A DNA stretch of 50,423 bases from an uncultured Chitinophagaceae bacterium (GCA_903904335.1 CAIVCF010000173.1:1-50423), one strand, 5' to 3'; counted from the first letter of the stretch, positions 16,695-25,444 are shown. Translations and numbers: made by a program. The notes: generated from the letters alone by a model not told the origin.

Positions 16695-17078
16695 ATGACT
16701 ACTGCAAGCATTGCAAAAGAACATTATCGCTTAACCTTAAGAAATGGCAATCATGAGTTTTATGCCGATGAACCGAAAGAAGTTGGCGGCGGTGATACTG
16801 CACCAGCTCCTGATGATTTGTTAGAAGCCTCATTGGCAAGCTGCACTGCGATAACATTAAGAATGTATGCAGACAGAAAACAATGGAATGTTGATTCTAT
16901 CGAAGTAAGTGTTAGTGTTGAAAGAGTCGGCAATAATAAAACAGTGTTCACCAGGAAGATATCATTTACCGGTGAAATGGAGGCTGAACAAAAAGAACGA
17001 TTGTTACAAATAGCAAAAGCATGCCCTGTTTCTAAATCATTGTTGGGTGAAATTGAGATCAACAGCAGCGTTGAATAA
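16695..17078 (+). CDS. OsmC/Ohr family peroxiredoxin-like protein
   Basis: 127 residues. The two conserved cysteines of the family are present, C50 (LASCTAITLRMYA) and C110 (KACPVSKSL). The alpha/beta swap-dimer pattern is complete, though shorter than Ohr. OsmC/Ohr proteins reduce organic hydroperoxides with a Cys pair; this short subgroup (YhfA-like) is less well studied. The gene is separated by 5 nt from the DoxX-like gene. Its place in a MarR-controlled cluster fits a peroxide or electrophile response, since Ohr genes are often controlled by the MarR-type OhrR. Confidence 0.9.
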   Translation: MTTASIAKEHYRLTLRNGNHEFYADEPKEVGGGDTAPAPDDLLEASLASCTAITLRMYADRKQWNVDSIEVSVSVERVGNNKTVFTRKISFTGEMEAEQKERLLQIAKACPVSKSLLGEIEINSSVE

Positions 17079-17165
17079 GTGAATTTGTGGAAAAAGGAAT
17101 TTTTGTTTTTGCTTCTTGCTGGCATCTTAAATTTGCAATGATTAATAAAAATTAAAAGAAGAAAA

Positions 17166-17732
17166 ATGAATATTTCAATTGTTTCAGGAAGTCCGAGAAA
17201 TAACAGCATTACTTTCAGAGTGGCTTTATTTTTAAAAAGAGTGTTAGAAGAAAAGACGAGTCACAATGTTGAGATCATTGATGTGCGTGATTATCCTATT
17301 CCTGCAATGTTGCAGGAGGTGTACAGCTCTATAGAAAAAGCACCCGAAGATTTGAAAGAGTTGGCAGAAAAAATGTTTGCAACCAATGCATTTATTTTAG
17401 TTACGCCTGAATATAATGGAAGTTATTCTCCTGCCATGAAGAATCTGTTTGATCATTTTCCGAAACAGATACACAAAACATTCGGTATTGCAACAGCTTC
17501 ACCCGGTGCAATGGGCGGAATGCGCGCCACACAACAAATGCAACTATTAATTAATGCATTATTCGGCATAGCTTCACCCTTTATGTTAGTAACTCCTTTT
17601 GTAGACAAGAAATTTGATGAGAAGGGAAATCTGCTGGATACGGCATTTAGTGCGACTATCGACACATTTATTCATGAGTTTTTATGGTTGGCGGAAAGTG
17701 TAAAGCCGGAACCTCAACCTGTATATAATTAA
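17166..17732 (+). CDS. NADPH-dependent FMN reductase
   Basis: 188 residues, flavodoxin-like fold. The FMN phosphate loop is SGSPRNNSITFRVA (7-20), and the second flavin motif is PEYNGSYSPAMKNLFDH (about 81-97). The block ASPGAMGGMRATQQM matches the dimer/flavin region of the ArsH/ChrR/azoreductase-like group. Such enzymes use NAD(P)H to reduce quinones, chromate or azo dyes by two electrons and so avoid semiquinone radicals, which fits a pirin/OsmC cluster. It is the last gene of the cluster, 87 nt after osmC, and is followed by a terminator. Confidence 0.9.
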   Translation: MNISIVSGSPRNNSITFRVALFLKRVLEEKTSHNVEIIDVRDYPIPAMLQEVYSSIEKAPEDLKELAEKMFATNAFILVTPEYNGSYSPAMKNLFDHFPKQIHKTFGIATASPGAMGGMRATQQMQLLINALFGIASPFMLVTPFVDKKFDEKGNLLDTAFSATIDTFIHEFLWLAESVKPEPQPVYN

Positions 17733-17743
17733 CTTTAGAAAAT

Positions 17744-17776
17744 GTGGCGGAGTTGTAACTTCGCCACTTCTTTTTA
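17744..17776 (+). terminator. Terminator of the MarR-associated stress cluster
   Basis: GTGGCG (17744-17749) pairs with CGCCAC (17762-17767), extended by a G-T pair, with a 10-nt loop and the tail TTCTTTTTAA. It lies 12 nt after the FMN reductase stop. Confidence 0.75.
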
Positions 17777-17785
17777 ATTCCTACC

Positions 17786-19633
17786 ATGAGTGACGAAATA
17801 AAACATGAATGCGGCCTGGCATTTATCCGCTTAAGAAAACCTTTTTCGTATTATCTGCAGCAATACGGTTCGGTAATGTATGGTTTGAATAAACTCTACC
17901 TGCTCATGGAGAAACAACATAACCGCGGGCAGGATGGTGCAGGCGTAGCCGCCGTTAAATTGCATGTTGAACCCGGTTATCCTTTTTTACATCGTATCCG
18001 AAGTAATGCTCAGCAACCTATTGCTGATATTTTTTTTAAGATCGGGCAGGAAGTTGCAGAATTGGAAAAATATCAGAATGATATAAAATCTCATCCGGGA
18101 TTAATGAAAGGCCATCTCCCATTATTGGGTGAATTATTGATGGGTCATCTTCGTTACGGCACACAGGGAAAAAATAATGTTGAATTTTGTCATCCATTCA
18201 TCAAAAGAAATATTCAGCCGGGAAGAAATATAGCACTGGCCGGAAATTTTAATTTGGTGAACACGGATGAATTATATGATCTGCTGAACATGGAGCCGGG
18301 TGAATTTCAAAAGCAAAGTGATCTGGCAGCAATGATGGAAGTGATCCATCATTTTTTGGTGAAGGAAGATGAAGAAAATCCCAACAATGCCAATATTTCT
18401 AAAGTATTAAAAAAATCTGTTCCTTTATTTGATGGCGGTTATACTGTTGGCGGATTGATCGGCAATGGCCACAGCTTCGTAATGCGTGATGCACATGGCA
18501 TCCGCCCTGCATATTATTTTATCAATGATGAATTTATTGTTGCGGCAAGCGAACGTGCCGCGATCAGAACAACATTTAATGTTGGTGAGAATGAAGTGCT
18601 GGAACTGATGCCGGGTAATGCTTTGATCATCGATGATAAAGGCAATTATACTATTGAAGAAATAATTGAACCCAAAGAAAGAAGAGCTTGCTCATTCGAA
18701 AGAATTTATTTTTCAAGAGGAAGCGATGAAAAAATTTACAGAGAAAGAATTGCATTGGGTTATCATTTGAGCAGACGTGTCTTGGAAAATATTCATAATG
18801 ATTTAAAGAATACCATTTTCTCCTACATACCCAATACTGCTGAAGTTGCATTCTATGGCTTGGTGAAAGGAATGGAAGATTATCTCAATCAAATTAAAGT
18901 GCAGCGTATTTTAAATTGGGGCAATGCTATTACAGAGGAGAAGCTGCAGGAGATGATCACGAGAAAGATACGTCAGGAAAAAATTGCGATCAAAGATGTG
19001 AAGCTCCGCACTTTTATTACGGAAGATGTGAACAGGAACGAAATGGTGCAGCACGTGTATGATATTACTTACGGCACTGTTCGGAAAGGATTGGATACAT
19101 TAGTGGTGATCGACGACAGTATTGTTCGTGGTACTACATTAAAAGAAAGTATTGTAAGAATGCTGTCGCGATTAGGCCCCAAAAAAATCATTGTTGTTTC
19201 TTCAGCACCGCAGATACGTTATCCTGATTGTTATGGAATTGATATGAGCAAACTCGGCGATTTTATTGCATTCCGTGCTGCCATTGAATTATTGAAGGAA
19301 AGAGGAATGGAAAATGTTTTAATAGAGTTGACAGAAAAGTGTAAAGAGATGCAGCGTAATAATCAATTGCATACAGAGAATATTGTTCGTCATGTTTACA
19401 AACCATTTTCAACTGAAGAGATATCTGCCAAGATCGCACAACTCATTACACCGCCTGAAATTGATCAACCGGTAGAAGTTATTTATCAAACCATTGAAGA
19501 TCTACACGAATCCTGCCCAACTAATACCGGCGATTGGTATTTTACAGGCAATTATCCAACACCTGGCGGCAACAAGGTTTGCAACAAAGCTTTCCTGAAT
19601 TATATGGAAGGGAAAAATGTAAGAGGATATTAA
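17786..19633 (+). CDS. PurF-like amidophosphoribosyltransferase (class II glutamine amidotransferase)
   Basis: 615 residues, about 110 more than E. coli PurF. The N-terminal Ntn glutaminase domain has its candidate nucleophile at C9 (HECGLAF), so eight residues must be removed to expose it. The motifs RGQDGAG and GHLRYGTQG follow. The phosphoribosyltransferase domain carries the PRPP loop VVIDDSIVRGTT with D443 and D444. PurF makes 5-phosphoribosylamine, the first committed step of purine synthesis. Insertions around residues 55-110 and 370-400 and the extended C-terminus set it apart from standard PurF, so it may be a paralogue of Bacteroidota rather than the sole PurF. Monocistronic, after a terminator. 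Confidence 0.8.
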   Translation: MSDEIKHECGLAFIRLRKPFSYYLQQYGSVMYGLNKLYLLMEKQHNRGQDGAGVAAVKLHVEPGYPFLHRIRSNAQQPIADIFFKIGQEVAELEKYQNDIKSHPGLMKGHLPLLGELLMGHLRYGTQGKNNVEFCHPFIKRNIQPGRNIALAGNFNLVNTDELYDLLNMEPGEFQKQSDLAAMMEVIHHFLVKEDEENPNNANISKVLKKSVPLFDGGYTVGGLIGNGHSFVMRDAHGIRPAYYFINDEFIVAASERAAIRTTFNVGENEVLELMPGNALIIDDKGNYTIEEIIEPKERRACSFERIYFSRGSDEKIYRERIALGYHLSRRVLENIHNDLKNTIFSYIPNTAEVAFYGLVKGMEDYLNQIKVQRILNWGNAITEEKLQEMITRKIRQEKIAIKDVKLRTFITEDVNRNEMVQHVYDITYGTVRKGLDTLVVIDDSIVRGTTLKESIVRMLSRLGPKKIIVVSSAPQIRYPDCYGIDMSKLGDFIAFRAAIELLKERGMENVLIELTEKCKEMQRNNQLHTENIVRHVYKPFSTEEISAKIAQLITPPEIDQPVEVIYQTIEDLHESCPTNTGDWYFTGNYPTPGGNKVCNKAFLNYMEGKNVRGY

Positions 19634-19671
19634 TTATTTGAGATTTCTGATTTACAAATTAGATTTGATGT

Positions 19672-20163
19672 ATGAAACAATTATTCATCATTCGTCATGC
19701 CAAAAGCGGATGGGATTCTTTTACATTCAATGACTTCGACCGCACGTTAAATGAACGCGGTCATCAAGACGCCCCGATGATGGCCGAACGTTTACTCAAA
19801 AGAAAAGTCAAGATCGATGCATTTATTTCAAGCCCCGCCATTCGTGCTTTTACTACAGCAGCTTATTTTGCAAAAGCGTATGATGTGAAGGAAAGCAGCA
19901 TCCTACAAATTCCCGAATTATATCATGCACCCGCTTCTGTATTTTTTAACGTGATCAGTAAGATTGATGATGCGTTGCATACGGTCGCTGTGTTTGCACA
20001 CAATCCCGGCATCACTGATTTTGTAAATGAATTAACGGATACACAGATCGCCAATATGCCCACCTGTGCTGTGTTTGCAGTGAAGGCGAATATCTCTCAT
20101 TGGAAATCATTTAAATCAGCGGAAAAAGATTTTTTATTTTTTGATTACCCGAAGAAAGATTAG
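19672..20163 (+). CDS. SixA-type histidine phosphatase
   Basis: 163 residues, phosphoglycerate-mutase-like fold. The catalytic motif RHAKSGW has H9, and the second histidine lies in FAHNPGITDF (about 109). The arginine-containing block SSPAIRAFTTA (about 53-63) completes the phosphate pocket. SixA of E. coli dephosphorylates Hpt domains; most homologues are uncharacterised. No partner is adjacent, although this window encodes a stand-alone Hpt protein 26 kb away. It follows purF by 38 nt and may be read through from it. Confidence 0.88.
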   Translation: MKQLFIIRHAKSGWDSFTFNDFDRTLNERGHQDAPMMAERLLKRKVKIDAFISSPAIRAFTTAAYFAKAYDVKESSILQIPELYHAPASVFFNVISKIDDALHTVAVFAHNPGITDFVNELTDTQIANMPTCAVFAVKANISHWKSFKSAEKDFLFFDYPKKD

Positions 20164-20182
20164 TAACGAATAAGACGTTGAA

Positions 20183-20204
20183 GAGTGCGACGCAACGAAG
20201 TTGC
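20183..20204 (+). repeat. GAGTGCGACG repeat, copy 2 (hairpin GCAAC/GTTGC)
   Basis: The box GAGTGCGACG (20183-20192) is followed by a stem GCAAC (20192-20196)/GTTGC (20200-20204) with a GAA loop. Compared with the copy at 8996, the stem sequence has changed but pairing is kept. It lies between the convergent sixA-like and EamA genes. Confidence 0.55.
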
Positions 20205-20233
20205 CATGAAATACAAATGCCGGCTTCATAATT

Positions 20234-21124
20234 TTAATTCTTTACACTCCTCCGGTTGACAAGATATACACCGCTGAAAATTAATAGAGCCGAAATTATT
20301 TTATACGAATCAATATTTTCTCCCAGAAATATGATGGAAGTGATGGCCGCAAAAACAGGCTGCGTATAAATATAACTTCCTGTTGCCGATGCGCCGATAA
20401 CAGAAATGCCGTAAATATTAAAAAGATAACTGAAGAAAGTTGCACCGATACAAACAAATGCCAGTGCCAGCCATTGACTCGATTGAAATGCAGTCCAGTC
20501 GGTGCTTGCGAACTGCGGCCAAGCAAATGGTGCGATCATGATGGCACCGAAAGTAAATACCCAGCGAATAACATGAACAGGACTGTACACTTGCATCAAT
20601 GGTCGTACGAGCACCATATAAAATGCATAAGAAATGGCATTGAGTAAAATTAAAATATCGCCGTTTACGATATCGGTTCCTGAATGTGTGTTGTCTTTTA
20701 ATAAGATCAAAATGGTGGCACCGCCGATGCCGAGCAATAAGCCGATCAATTTTATCGGCGTGAGCATTTCTCTTAACAACCATGCCGCAATGAAAGTGAT
20801 GAAAATGGGTGTGCCCAATGATAATAAAGATGCATGAATAGATGTTGTTAAAGCCAATCCTTTAATGAATAATAATTGATTGATGGTAACACCTGATGCT
20901 GCACAAATGATAAATCGAGGAATGTCTTTTTTGCGGATACCGAATGTGGTTGGTTTTAAAAGATATAATATCCAGAAAAGGATTAAAGCAGTTAATACCC
21001 TTGCCATGTTTAACCCGAAAGGATGAATAAAAGATGGCGTAATATATTTTACTGTTGCATAGTTTACACCAAACAATAAATTAGTGGCTAAAACAGCAAG
21101 ATGTGCTTTGGTATTTGATTTCAT
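20234..21124 (-). CDS. EamA/DMT family transporter
   Basis: 296 residues with ten predicted transmembrane helices in two EamA repeats (about 5-140 and 155-290). The first repeat has the typical FGVNYATVKY segment and the end of the second has PVFAAITSIIFLGENID before the last helix. DMT proteins export amino acids, nucleosides or other metabolites; the substrate cannot be read from sequence. The gene is convergent with the SixA-like gene. The next minus-strand gene starts beyond it with a 29-nt gap, so the two may be transcribed together. Confidence 0.9.
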   Translation of the reverse strand: MKSNTKAHLAVLATNLLFGVNYATVKYITPSFIHPFGLNMARVLTALILFWILYLLKPTTFGIRKKDIPRFIICAASGVTINQLLFIKGLALTTSIHASLLSLGTPIFITFIAAWLLREMLTPIKLIGLLLGIGGATILILLKDNTHSGTDIVNGDILILLNAISYAFYMVLVRPLMQVYSPVHVIRWVFTFGAIMIAPFAWPQFASTDWTAFQSSQWLALAFVCIGATFFSYLFNIYGISVIGASATGSYIYTQPVFAAITSIIFLGENIDSYKIISALLIFSGVYLVNRRSVKN

Positions 21125-21153
21125 GTTGATGCAGCAAATGTAAATGCAAACTT

Positions 21154-22245
21154 TTAAAATTCTAATTGCTGCATGAGTTGTTTTAATCTTTCATCATTGA
21201 AAACGGGCAAAGAAATAGTGGAATAAGAAAATTGTTTTGCCTGTTGAACAGCATTAATGATACTGAATTTGCTTTGTGAAATAGTAAAAGCCAGGTTTTG
21301 GTTTTGCAAAAGATCAGCTAAATACTCTTGTTCGGTTTGTCCGGGTGTGGGAATGAGTATTGATTTTTTTTGTATGGATAATATTTCCATTACTGTTGTA
21401 TAACCGCTACGGCTGATAATATATTCGCTTTGTTGAAATGCTTGCTGCAATTGTGTTCCCGGTAAATAATTTTTGATGGTAACATTTTCGGATGTTTGAA
21501 TAAATTCTTCACTCGCCGGTAACCCCCTCACCAATAATATTTTTCCGGAAATATGTTCAATGTCTTTTAAAATTAATTTTTCTAATATTGTTCTTTGGGG
21601 TTCAGGGCCGGAAAGAACAATACAGTAATCATATTTTTTTTCTGCTGCAGTATGCTTTTCAAATCTTGACAGAAAGCCCAAATAATGAACAGGGATCTTC
21701 GGTAATTTTTTCGGATGCGATAATATTCCCGCAGCATTTATGTTTCCGGCAACATCAGGAACCCAGCATGCGGAAAACTGATCGATGTACGAATAATTTA
21801 TTTTTTGAATTATTTTTTCGAGCCACTTAAATGGCGCTTTAACAGTTAATTGATGTGTGATAAAAATACAGGGGCATTTTTTTGAATGCAATCCAAAACG
21901 GTTATCACTGATCACGAGATCGATTTTTTGTTCATCGATTATTTTGTTTAACCATTGATGCTCGTATTTGATGATTGATAAAACACGTGGAACCTGTGCA
22001 AATAATTTAAAAAGAAACAACCATCCGCTTTTACTGTAACGAACTTCATATCCTTTCAATTCTAAAAATTCGATCTCTGGAAATTCCTGTTGCAAAAAGA
22101 TTTTTTGTTGGTCGGAAGCGGCTATCAGCACTTTATATCCATTATGCAGTAATGATTGGATGAGAGAAATACAACGTGTTGCATGCCCCATACCCCAATC
22201 TAAGGGTGCGACCAATACTTTTTCTATGTTAATTTTTGCAGTCAA
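21154..22245 (-). CDS. Glycosyltransferase, family 28/MurG-like GT-B fold
   Basis: 363 residues from TTG 22245; no in-frame ATG lies between it and an upstream stop. The N-terminal lobe begins VLVAPLDWGMGHATRC, the glycine-rich acceptor loop of GT-B enzymes. The C-terminal lobe has the donor-site pattern YIISRSGYTTVMEILSIQKKSILIPTPGQTEQ (about 283-314), as in MurG and MGDG synthases. The donor is probably a UDP-sugar. The protein has no membrane helix and is probably peripheral at the inner membrane. The acceptor (lipid or glycan) is unknown. Confidence 0.82.
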   Translation of the reverse strand: MTAKINIEKVLVAPLDWGMGHATRCISLIQSLLHNGYKVLIAASDQQKIFLQQEFPEIEFLELKGYEVRYSKSGWLFLFKLFAQVPRVLSIIKYEHQWLNKIIDEQKIDLVISDNRFGLHSKKCPCIFITHQLTVKAPFKWLEKIIQKINYSYIDQFSACWVPDVAGNINAAGILSHPKKLPKIPVHYLGFLSRFEKHTAAEKKYDYCIVLSGPEPQRTILEKLILKDIEHISGKILLVRGLPASEEFIQTSENVTIKNYLPGTQLQQAFQQSEYIISRSGYTTVMEILSIQKKSILIPTPGQTEQEYLADLLQNQNLAFTISQSKFSIINAVQQAKQFSYSTISLPVFNDERLKQLMQQLEF

Positions 22246-22297
22246 TTTATTTGGTCTGTAATTTTCTGAGCGAAAACACTAATTTAGAAGATAGTTT

Positions 22298-22417
22298 ATG
22301 AAAATAAGAATAAACAAAATTATCGCAGTTCTGTTAATGTTATGCATTGCATGTTCATCTTGTGGTGTATCCAATCACAATAAACAATGTATGTGCCCTG
22401 TAAAAAAACCGATTTAA
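22298..22417 (+). CDS. Small Cys-rich lipoprotein (39 residues)
   Basis: ATG 22298 opens a 39-codon gene ending at TAA 22415-22417. A basic start (MKIRINK) and hydrophobic core (IIAVLLMLCIA) lead to a lipobox-like LCIAC with C19, or C22 as an alternative. The mature peptide has CxC in the block QCMCPVKKPI. It is divergent from the glycosyltransferase gene (52 nt apart), and the next small gene starts 9 nt after its stop, so the two are probably one unit. I do not know the family. A two-Cys tail after a lipid anchor could bind metal or form a disulfide. Confidence 0.55.
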   Translation: MKIRINKIIAVLLMLCIACSSCGVSNHNKQCMCPVKKPI

Positions 22418-22426
22418 TTGAACAGT

Positions 22427-22675
22427 ATGCATTCATCGAACAGAGATCTGCTTTTATTAACTAAAAAAGAAGAACTTCATCCGGAGGAATTCAAAAGGGA
22501 AATCGCATTCCTGAGTAAACTGCTGGATTCATCTGAAAGCTTGCGAAACTTCTGTATCGCCAATGAAGTGATTAATATTAACAGCTATAAGATCATTCAA
22601 AAACCTTTTCTGGTAGAAAAATTCGCGACTGAAAAATATTTAAAGCCGTTTATTTTCTTTTTCAATAAAAATTGA
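22427..22675 (+). CDS. Small hypothetical protein (82 residues)
   Basis: It runs from ATG 22427 to TGA 22673-22675, abutting the end of the convergent aminotransferase gene. No signal peptide or membrane helix; it is mostly helical and charged in the first half (LTKKEELHPEEFKREIAFLSKLLDS) and ends with an aromatic stretch (KPFIFFFNKN). It follows the small lipoprotein by 9 nt. No family recognised. It is not on the opposite strand of a known gene, which supports it being real. Confidence 0.5.
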   Translation: MHSSNRDLLLLTKKEELHPEEFKREIAFLSKLLDSSESLRNFCIANEVININSYKIIQKPFLVEKFATEKYLKPFIFFFNKN

Positions 22676-23941
22676 TCAGCTTAATTTTTGTAAAGCTGCT
22701 TCTAATTTTGCAAATAACTCTTTCAAATCTTCTATTTTACAAGTTCCCACGCTTACTCTGTACCATGGATTATTACTACTTGCGCCAAATGCAGAAAAAG
22801 GAACGATTGCCAATTTTGCCTCACTTAAAATATAATCTGTTACATCAGATTGTGTGGCCAATATTTTTCCATCATCCGTTTTTTTACCAACCAGATCCAC
22901 TTTCACTGTTAAATAAATCGCAGCTTGTGGCGTGATGGCATCTACGTTAAATCCTTTTGCTTTTAAAGCAATGAATCCATCATAAATTTTATGTAACCGT
23001 TCTTCTATCGCAGATTTAAAATGAACAAAATATTTTTCAATGGATTCTTTCTGCAATAAAAATTTTGCAACCGCTTTCTGTTCTGCCATCGGCGCCCATG
23101 CACCGAGATGACTGAGTAACGCTCTTATTTTTGAAATGATATCAGCAGGTCCCATTGCCCAACCCACACGCAATCCTGTTGATGCAAATGCTTTGGTAAT
23201 GCCATCTACAAAAACAGTGTATTGTTTCATTTCAGGTCTTAAAGTAACGGGATTATAATGTTGTGTTGTGCCGTAAGTAAGCATCCAGTACATCTGATCA
23301 TACATCACGTAAAATTTCTTTTCATTTTCGCCACGTGATTTATTTTCTTTTATAACCAGATCGCATATTTTTTCTAATTCATTCTTTGAAAGTGTTGTAC
23401 CCGTTGGATTTTGCGGCGTACACAAACAAATCAACGTAGCGCCTTTTATATGCGGCGCAATATCTGCAGCCGTTGGCATGAAATTATTTTCCGGCGTACA
23501 ATCAATCAAACAATGAACCGCATCGGTCAAATGTGCATAGTGATTATTGTTCCATGAGGGCGCTGCATAGATCACTTTATCACCTTTATCAACAAATGTT
23601 TTGAAGATGGTATAAATTAACGGACGGCCACCGCATGCAATTTGAATTTCATTTGTTGAATAATCCAATCCTTCCCATTGTTTGATGAAGGATGAAACTG
23701 ATTGACGCAATTCCAATACGCCATCACCGGCAGGATAATTCGTATTTTTTTGTTGATAGGATTCAATGATTAAATTCTCCAATTCCTGTGGAATGGGAAA
23801 TATTTTAGGATCAAAATCACCGATTGTGTAATTATAAATCTTTTCTCCATTAGCAATTCTAACATTGATGGCATTACCTAATTTAACGATCTCGCTACCA
23901 ATTAGTGTTTCGGCGAGATGGCTTAGTTTTTTTTCACTCAT
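22676..23941 (-). CDS. Class I/II aminotransferase (PLP-dependent)
   Basis: 421 residues from ATG 23941; a frame ten codons longer exists but adds a non-conserved leader. It is a fold-type I enzyme: substrate-binding start YTIGDFDPK, the block TPQNPTGTTLSK (PLP ring contact), MYDQMYW for the Asp/Tyr pair, and the Schiff-base lysine in DGITKAFASTGLRVGW. The carboxylate-binding Arg near the end lies in NPWYRVSVG. It is closest in appearance to aspartate/aromatic aminotransferases of Bacteroidota. Single gene, convergent with the small hypothetical gene. Confidence 0.88.
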   Translation of the reverse strand: MSEKKLSHLAETLIGSEIVKLGNAINVRIANGEKIYNYTIGDFDPKIFPIPQELENLIIESYQQKNTNYPAGDGVLELRQSVSSFIKQWEGLDYSTNEIQIACGGRPLIYTIFKTFVDKGDKVIYAAPSWNNNHYAHLTDAVHCLIDCTPENNFMPTAADIAPHIKGATLICLCTPQNPTGTTLSKNELEKICDLVIKENKSRGENEKKFYVMYDQMYWMLTYGTTQHYNPVTLRPEMKQYTVFVDGITKAFASTGLRVGWAMGPADIISKIRALLSHLGAWAPMAEQKAVAKFLLQKESIEKYFVHFKSAIEERLHKIYDGFIALKAKGFNVDAITPQAAIYLTVKVDLVGKKTDDGKILATQSDVTDYILSEAKLAIVPFSAFGASSNNPWYRVSVGTCKIEDLKELFAKLEAALQKLS

Positions 23942-24010
23942 GGTGTATAATTGTACTTGCTGATGCTGCAAATCTACTGTATTAACAAGATGTTATTTGA
24001 TCGATTACAA

Positions 24011-24037
24011 ATAAAAAATCCCGGTTACGCCGGGATT
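24011..24037 (-). terminator. Terminator of the msrB gene
   Basis: On the minus strand AATCCCGG (24037-24030) pairs with CCGGGATT (24024-24017) across a 5-nt loop, followed by TTTTT. It lies 15 nt after the msrB stop and prevents read-through into the aminotransferase. Confidence 0.85.
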
Positions 24038-24051
24038 GATATCTAATTCAA

Positions 24052-24609
24052 CTATTGGTTTTTCGCATCATACTTTTTCTCTGCTTCTTTCGCTTTTTCA
24101 AAATCAAGTACTACACCATTGATGCAATAACGCAATCCTGTTGGCGGCGGGCCATCATCAAACACATGTCCGAGATGTGCTTTACATCTGCCGCATTCCA
24201 CTTCGGTGCGCTTCATGCCCAATGTATTATCAGGCAAATAAATAATGGATCCTTTGCTGATAGGTTCATAAAAACTCGGCCATCCGCAACCTGCATCGAA
24301 TTTAGTATCACTTTTAAATAATGCATTACCGCAGGCTGCACAATAATAGGTTCCTACTTCTTTAAAATTTTCAAACTGGCTGGTGAAAGGCCTTTCGGTC
24401 CCTTTTTGACGAGCGATATAATAAACTTCAGGACTTAACATTTTTTTCCATTCCTCATCTTTCAGCACAACTTTATTAGTGTCTGTTTTGGAGTAAACAG
24501 GATTTGATTTTTTTTCATTATCCATAGTCGCATTTTTATTTTGATTGTTCTGTGAATAACAACTCGTCATTAAACTTGTTGTAATAAAGCAAATAATAAT
24601 CCATTTCAT
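24052..24609 (-). CDS. msrB: Peptide-methionine (R)-S-oxide reductase MsrB, lipoprotein form
   Basis: 185 residues. A lipoprotein signal (LMTSC, C17) precedes an Asn/Lys-rich linker and the MsrB domain. Zinc is bound by C90-x2-C93 and C139-x2-C142. The catalytic cysteine is C162 in GLRYCINGV. C108 (DAGCGWPSF) may be the resolving cysteine. The enzyme reduces methionine-R-sulfoxide in proteins; the lipid anchor places it in the periplasm or outer membrane, where it would repair envelope proteins. Monocistronic, divergent from adk. Confidence 0.93.
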   Translation of the reverse strand: MKWIIICFITTSLMTSCYSQNNQNKNATMDNEKKSNPVYSKTDTNKVVLKDEEWKKMLSPEVYYIARQKGTERPFTSQFENFKEVGTYYCAACGNALFKSDTKFDAGCGWPSFYEPISKGSIIYLPDNTLGMKRTEVECGRCKAHLGHVFDDGPPPTGLRYCINGVVLDFEKAKEAEKKYDAKNQ

Positions 24610-24741
24610 GGTTTCGGTGTTAAGTGATTAAAATTACGATGATTTCTAACGAATGGTTTGACGAGAAACGATATATATCCTTACAAAATTCATCTGACAA
24701 AACTCATGATTTCTGTTAAGAAAAGTTTAAAGGGCAAACCC

Positions 24742-24749
24742 TATCTTTG
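24742..24749 (+). promoter_or_regulatory. -7 box of adk
   Basis: TATCTTTG matches TAnnTTTG and lies 24 nt before the adk ATG at 24774. The -33 element is weak. A frame starting at 24747 overlaps the box and was not used. Confidence 0.55.
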
Positions 24750-24773
24750 CGCCTCATTCAAGGTAAACAGTAC

Positions 24774-25352
24774 ATGTTTAACATCATTTTGTTCGGGCCT
24801 CCGGGCAGCGGAAAGGGAACACAAAGCGAAAGATTAATCGCGAAGTATCAATTAAAACACCTGTCTACTGGCGATCTTTTACGATCAGAAATTGCAGCTA
24901 AAACTCCTTTGGGTTTGGAGGCAAAATCGGTAATGGACAAGGGGCAGTTAGTGCCGGATGAAGTAGTGATCGGCATGATCAGTTCTGCATTGGATCATCA
25001 CCCACAGGCAAAAGGATTTTTATTTGACGGATTTCCGAGAACAGCTTCTCAAAGCGAAGCACTCGATAAATTATTAAAACTGAAACATTCAGAGATAAGT
25101 GTAATGCTTTCATTGGAAGTAAGTGAAGAGGAATTGGTGAAACGCTTGCTGAACAGAGGTTTAACAAGCGGCAGAAGCGATGATACCAGCGAAGAAGTGG
25201 TTCGTGCAAGAATTGCGGAATATCATAAAAAAACATCGGCTGTGGCAGATTATTATAAGAAATTCAACAAAGTAGTTTCTGTCAAAGGCGAGGGTTCTGT
25301 AGATGAAATTTTCAATGCTTTGAACGTGGAAATAGATAAACGCTTATCTTGA
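24774..25352 (+). CDS. adk: Adenylate kinase
   Basis: 192 residues from ATG 24774 (MFNIILFGPPG). The P-loop GPPGSGKGTQ (8-17), the AMP-binding block STGDLLRSEI, the signature FLFDGFPRTASQ (about 82-93) and the short LID region RGLTSGRSDDT are all present. The LID lacks the zinc-binding cysteines, as in short-form adenylate kinases. It balances ATP, ADP and AMP. It is monocistronic between its own promoter and a strong terminator at 25384. Confidence 0.96.
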   Translation: MFNIILFGPPGSGKGTQSERLIAKYQLKHLSTGDLLRSEIAAKTPLGLEAKSVMDKGQLVPDEVVIGMISSALDHHPQAKGFLFDGFPRTASQSEALDKLLKLKHSEISVMLSLEVSEEELVKRLLNRGLTSGRSDDTSEEVVRARIAEYHKKTSAVADYYKKFNKVVSVKGEGSVDEIFNALNVEIDKRLS

Positions 25353-25383
25353 GCTAACTTTTTGCAACTATAACCAACTGCTG

Positions 25384-25413
25384 TCCCGTTCTGATCTTCA
25401 GAACGGGATTTTT
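25384..25413 (+). terminator. Terminator of adk
   Basis: A perfect 11-bp stem TCCCGTTCTGA (25384-25394)/TCAGAACGGGA (25398-25408) with a TCT loop is followed by TTTTT. Confidence 0.9.
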
Positions 25414-25444
25414 ATTTCTTACATTAGCAGCATAACAGCACCAC

